DNA of 5,716 bases, from assembly GCF_027066465.1 (NCBI RefSeq), contig NZ_JAMONU010000193.1, positions 1 through 5,716 of the forward strand, given 5' to 3'. Shown piece by piece: positions 5,042 to 5,716 of the stretch. Each line of letters begins with the position of its first letter. Positions within the stretch are counted from its first letter, which is position 1. The notes beneath the pieces were generated by a model. That model was not told the origin of the DNA. It searched no databases and worked only from the letters and a program-made list of their open reading frames with translations. A program made the position numbers and the translations under genes. The stretch comes from Thermococcus sp. GTDB taxonomy: Archaea > Methanobacteriota_B > Thermococci > Thermococcales > Thermococcaceae.

Positions 5042-5097
5042 GCCGATGAGGAGCCTTCCCCTCCCTGAGAAATGATGAGAACCCGGTAGGCTGAGGC
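5042..5097 (+). ncRNA. Box C/D guide sRNA (probable)
   Basis: The elements of an archaeal 2'-O-methylation guide follow in order. Box C is degenerate, CCGATGA (5043-5049). A 15-nt D' guide follows (5050-5064), then box D' CTGA (5065-5068), a 3-nt spacer, a perfect box C' ATGATGA (5072-5078), a 12-nt D guide GAACCCGGTAGG (5079-5090) and a perfect box D CTGA (5091-5094). GCC (5042-5044) can pair with GGC (5095-5097) as a short terminal stem, although this overlaps box C. Such RNAs bind L7Ae, Nop5 and fibrillarin and direct methylation of the target base paired five nt upstream of D or D'. No TATA box is seen about 25 nt upstream, so it may be processed from the PsiE-gene mRNA. The weak box C is the main doubt. 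Confidence 0.68.
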
Positions 5098-5102
5098 AAA
5101 CC

Positions 5103-5112
5103 CTAAAATATT
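5103..5112 (+). promoter_or_regulatory. Candidate TATA box of fen
   Basis: CTAAAATATT, preceded by AAACC, is the only TATA-like element between the sRNA and fen. It predicts a start near 5132-5135, a very short leader that would cut into the Shine-Dalgarno GGTGGTGA (5131-5138). Expression by read-through from the PsiE gene, which lacks an obvious terminator, is an alternative. Confidence 0.35.
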
Positions 5113-5140
5113 CCAACCCCAATTCTCTTCGGTGGTGAAC

Positions 5141-5716
5141 ATGGGAGTTCAGATTGGTGAACTCGTCCCGAGGAGGGAGATTGAGCTTGAGAACCTCTAC
5201 GGTAAAAAGGTCGCGATAGACGCGTTCAACGCCATGTACCAGTTCCTCTCAACCATAAGGCAACGCGACGGAACGCCCCTTATGGACTCCCAGGGCAGGA
5301 TAACATCCCACCTGAGCGGGTTCTTCTACAGGACTATCAACCTGATGGAGGCCGGCATAAAGCCCGCCTACGTCTTCGACGGCGAGCCGCCGGCGTTCAA
5401 GAAGAGGGAGTTAGAGAGAAGGCGCGAAGCGAGGGAAGAAGCCGAAGAGAAGTGGCACGAGGCCCTTGAAAGGGGGGACATCGAGGAGGCCAAGAAGTAC
5501 GCGATGAGGGCAACCAAGCTGAACGAAACCCTCATAGAGGACGCCAAGAAGCTGCTCCAGCTAATGGGAGTTCCCGTGGTTCAGGCCCCGAGCGAGGGTG
5601 AGGCCCAAGCTGCATATATGGCCAAGAAGGGCGACGTCTACGCCTCGGCGAGCCAGGACTATGACAGCCTTCTCTTTGGAGCACCGAGGCTCGTCAGGAA
5701 CCTCACGATAACCGGG
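5141..5716 (+). CDS. fen: Flap endonuclease 1, N-terminal 192 residues (3' end outside window)
   Basis: FEN-1 removes 5' flaps during Okazaki-fragment maturation and base-excision repair, working with PCNA. The visible part has MGVQIGELVP, the N region with D27 (VAIDAFNAMYQ) and D80 (YVFDGEPPAFKKRE), the helical arch rich in Arg/Lys/Glu (about 87-130), and the I region with E152 and E154 (APSEGEAQAAYMA) and D173 and D175 (ASQDYDSLLFG). These are the metal ligands at the same numbers as in P. furiosus FEN-1. The last ligand (near 236), the helix-hairpin-helix region and the PCNA-binding tail lie beyond the edge; the family length is about 340. I chose the ATG at 5141 because GGTGGTGA precedes it and Gly2 is conserved. 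An in-frame GTG at 5135 falls inside the ribosome-binding site and is unlikely. Confidence 0.97.
   Translation, partial: MGVQIGELVPRREIELENLYGKKVAIDAFNAMYQFLSTIRQRDGTPLMDSQGRITSHLSGFFYRTINLMEAGIKPAYVFDGEPPAFKKRELERRREAREEAEEKWHEALERGDIEEAKKYAMRATKLNETLIEDAKKLLQLMGVPVVQAPSEGEAQAAYMAKKGDVYASASQDYDSLLFGAPRLVRNLTITG

Noticed and set aside
5079..5090. 16S rRNA CCTACGGGG region as target of the sRNA D guide
   Set aside because: Only five bases (CCTAC) pair next to box D before an extra C breaks the register, which is too short for a guide duplex.

Overview
This window looks like a chromosomal segment of a hyperthermophilic euryarchaeon of the Thermococcales, most likely Thermococcus. The evidence is: an ADP-forming acetyl-CoA synthetase alpha subunit very close to the Pyrococcus furiosus isoform I enzyme as I remember it, an archaeal FEN-1 with the Pyrococcus active-site numbering, a Cdc48/VAT-type AAA ATPase, promoters of the BRE/TATA type (A-rich block followed by TTTTA-type boxes), G-rich Shine-Dalgarno sequences, T-run terminators and Lys/Glu/Arg-rich proteins.

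Layout. Positions 3-836 (+) hold the C-terminal D2 ATPase domain of Cdc48, cut by the window start. A T-rich terminator and a new promoter follow, then a 113-residue PRC-barrel protein (911-1252, +). Its stop codon overlaps that of a convergent metallophosphoesterase (1249-1947, -), which sits 12 nt behind a two-anchor, sequon-rich membrane protein of unknown function (1960-2847, -). These last two form a likely operon with its own promoter near 2908-2921. Next is acdAI (2955-4346, -), the energy-conserving acetyl-CoA synthetase alpha subunit. A divergent intergenic region of about 240 bp separates it from a four-helix PsiE-family membrane protein (4586/4592-5041, +). The window ends in the first 192 codons of flap endonuclease 1 (5141 to the edge, +).

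The most notable non-coding feature is a probable box C/D guide sRNA at about 5042-5097, squeezed between the PsiE stop codon and the fen promoter. It has a perfect internal D'/C' pair, a perfect box D, a 12-nt D guide and a degenerate box C. The second is a perfect 8+2+8 inverted repeat (4373-4390) lying exactly between the acdAI TATA box and the predicted transcription start. It looks like an operator for a repressor that has not been assigned. A near match to the Thermococcales glycolytic motif lies just downstream, overlapping the ribosome-binding site.

The genes do not form one pathway: protein quality control (Cdc48), central energy metabolism (acdAI), DNA replication and repair (fen), RNA modification (C/D sRNA) and a small envelope-associated cluster lie next to each other, as is usual in a core Thermococcus chromosome. 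I see no mobile element, CRISPR array, tRNA, rRNA or sign of horizontal transfer. The least characterised part is the sequon-rich membrane protein plus phosphoesterase pair.
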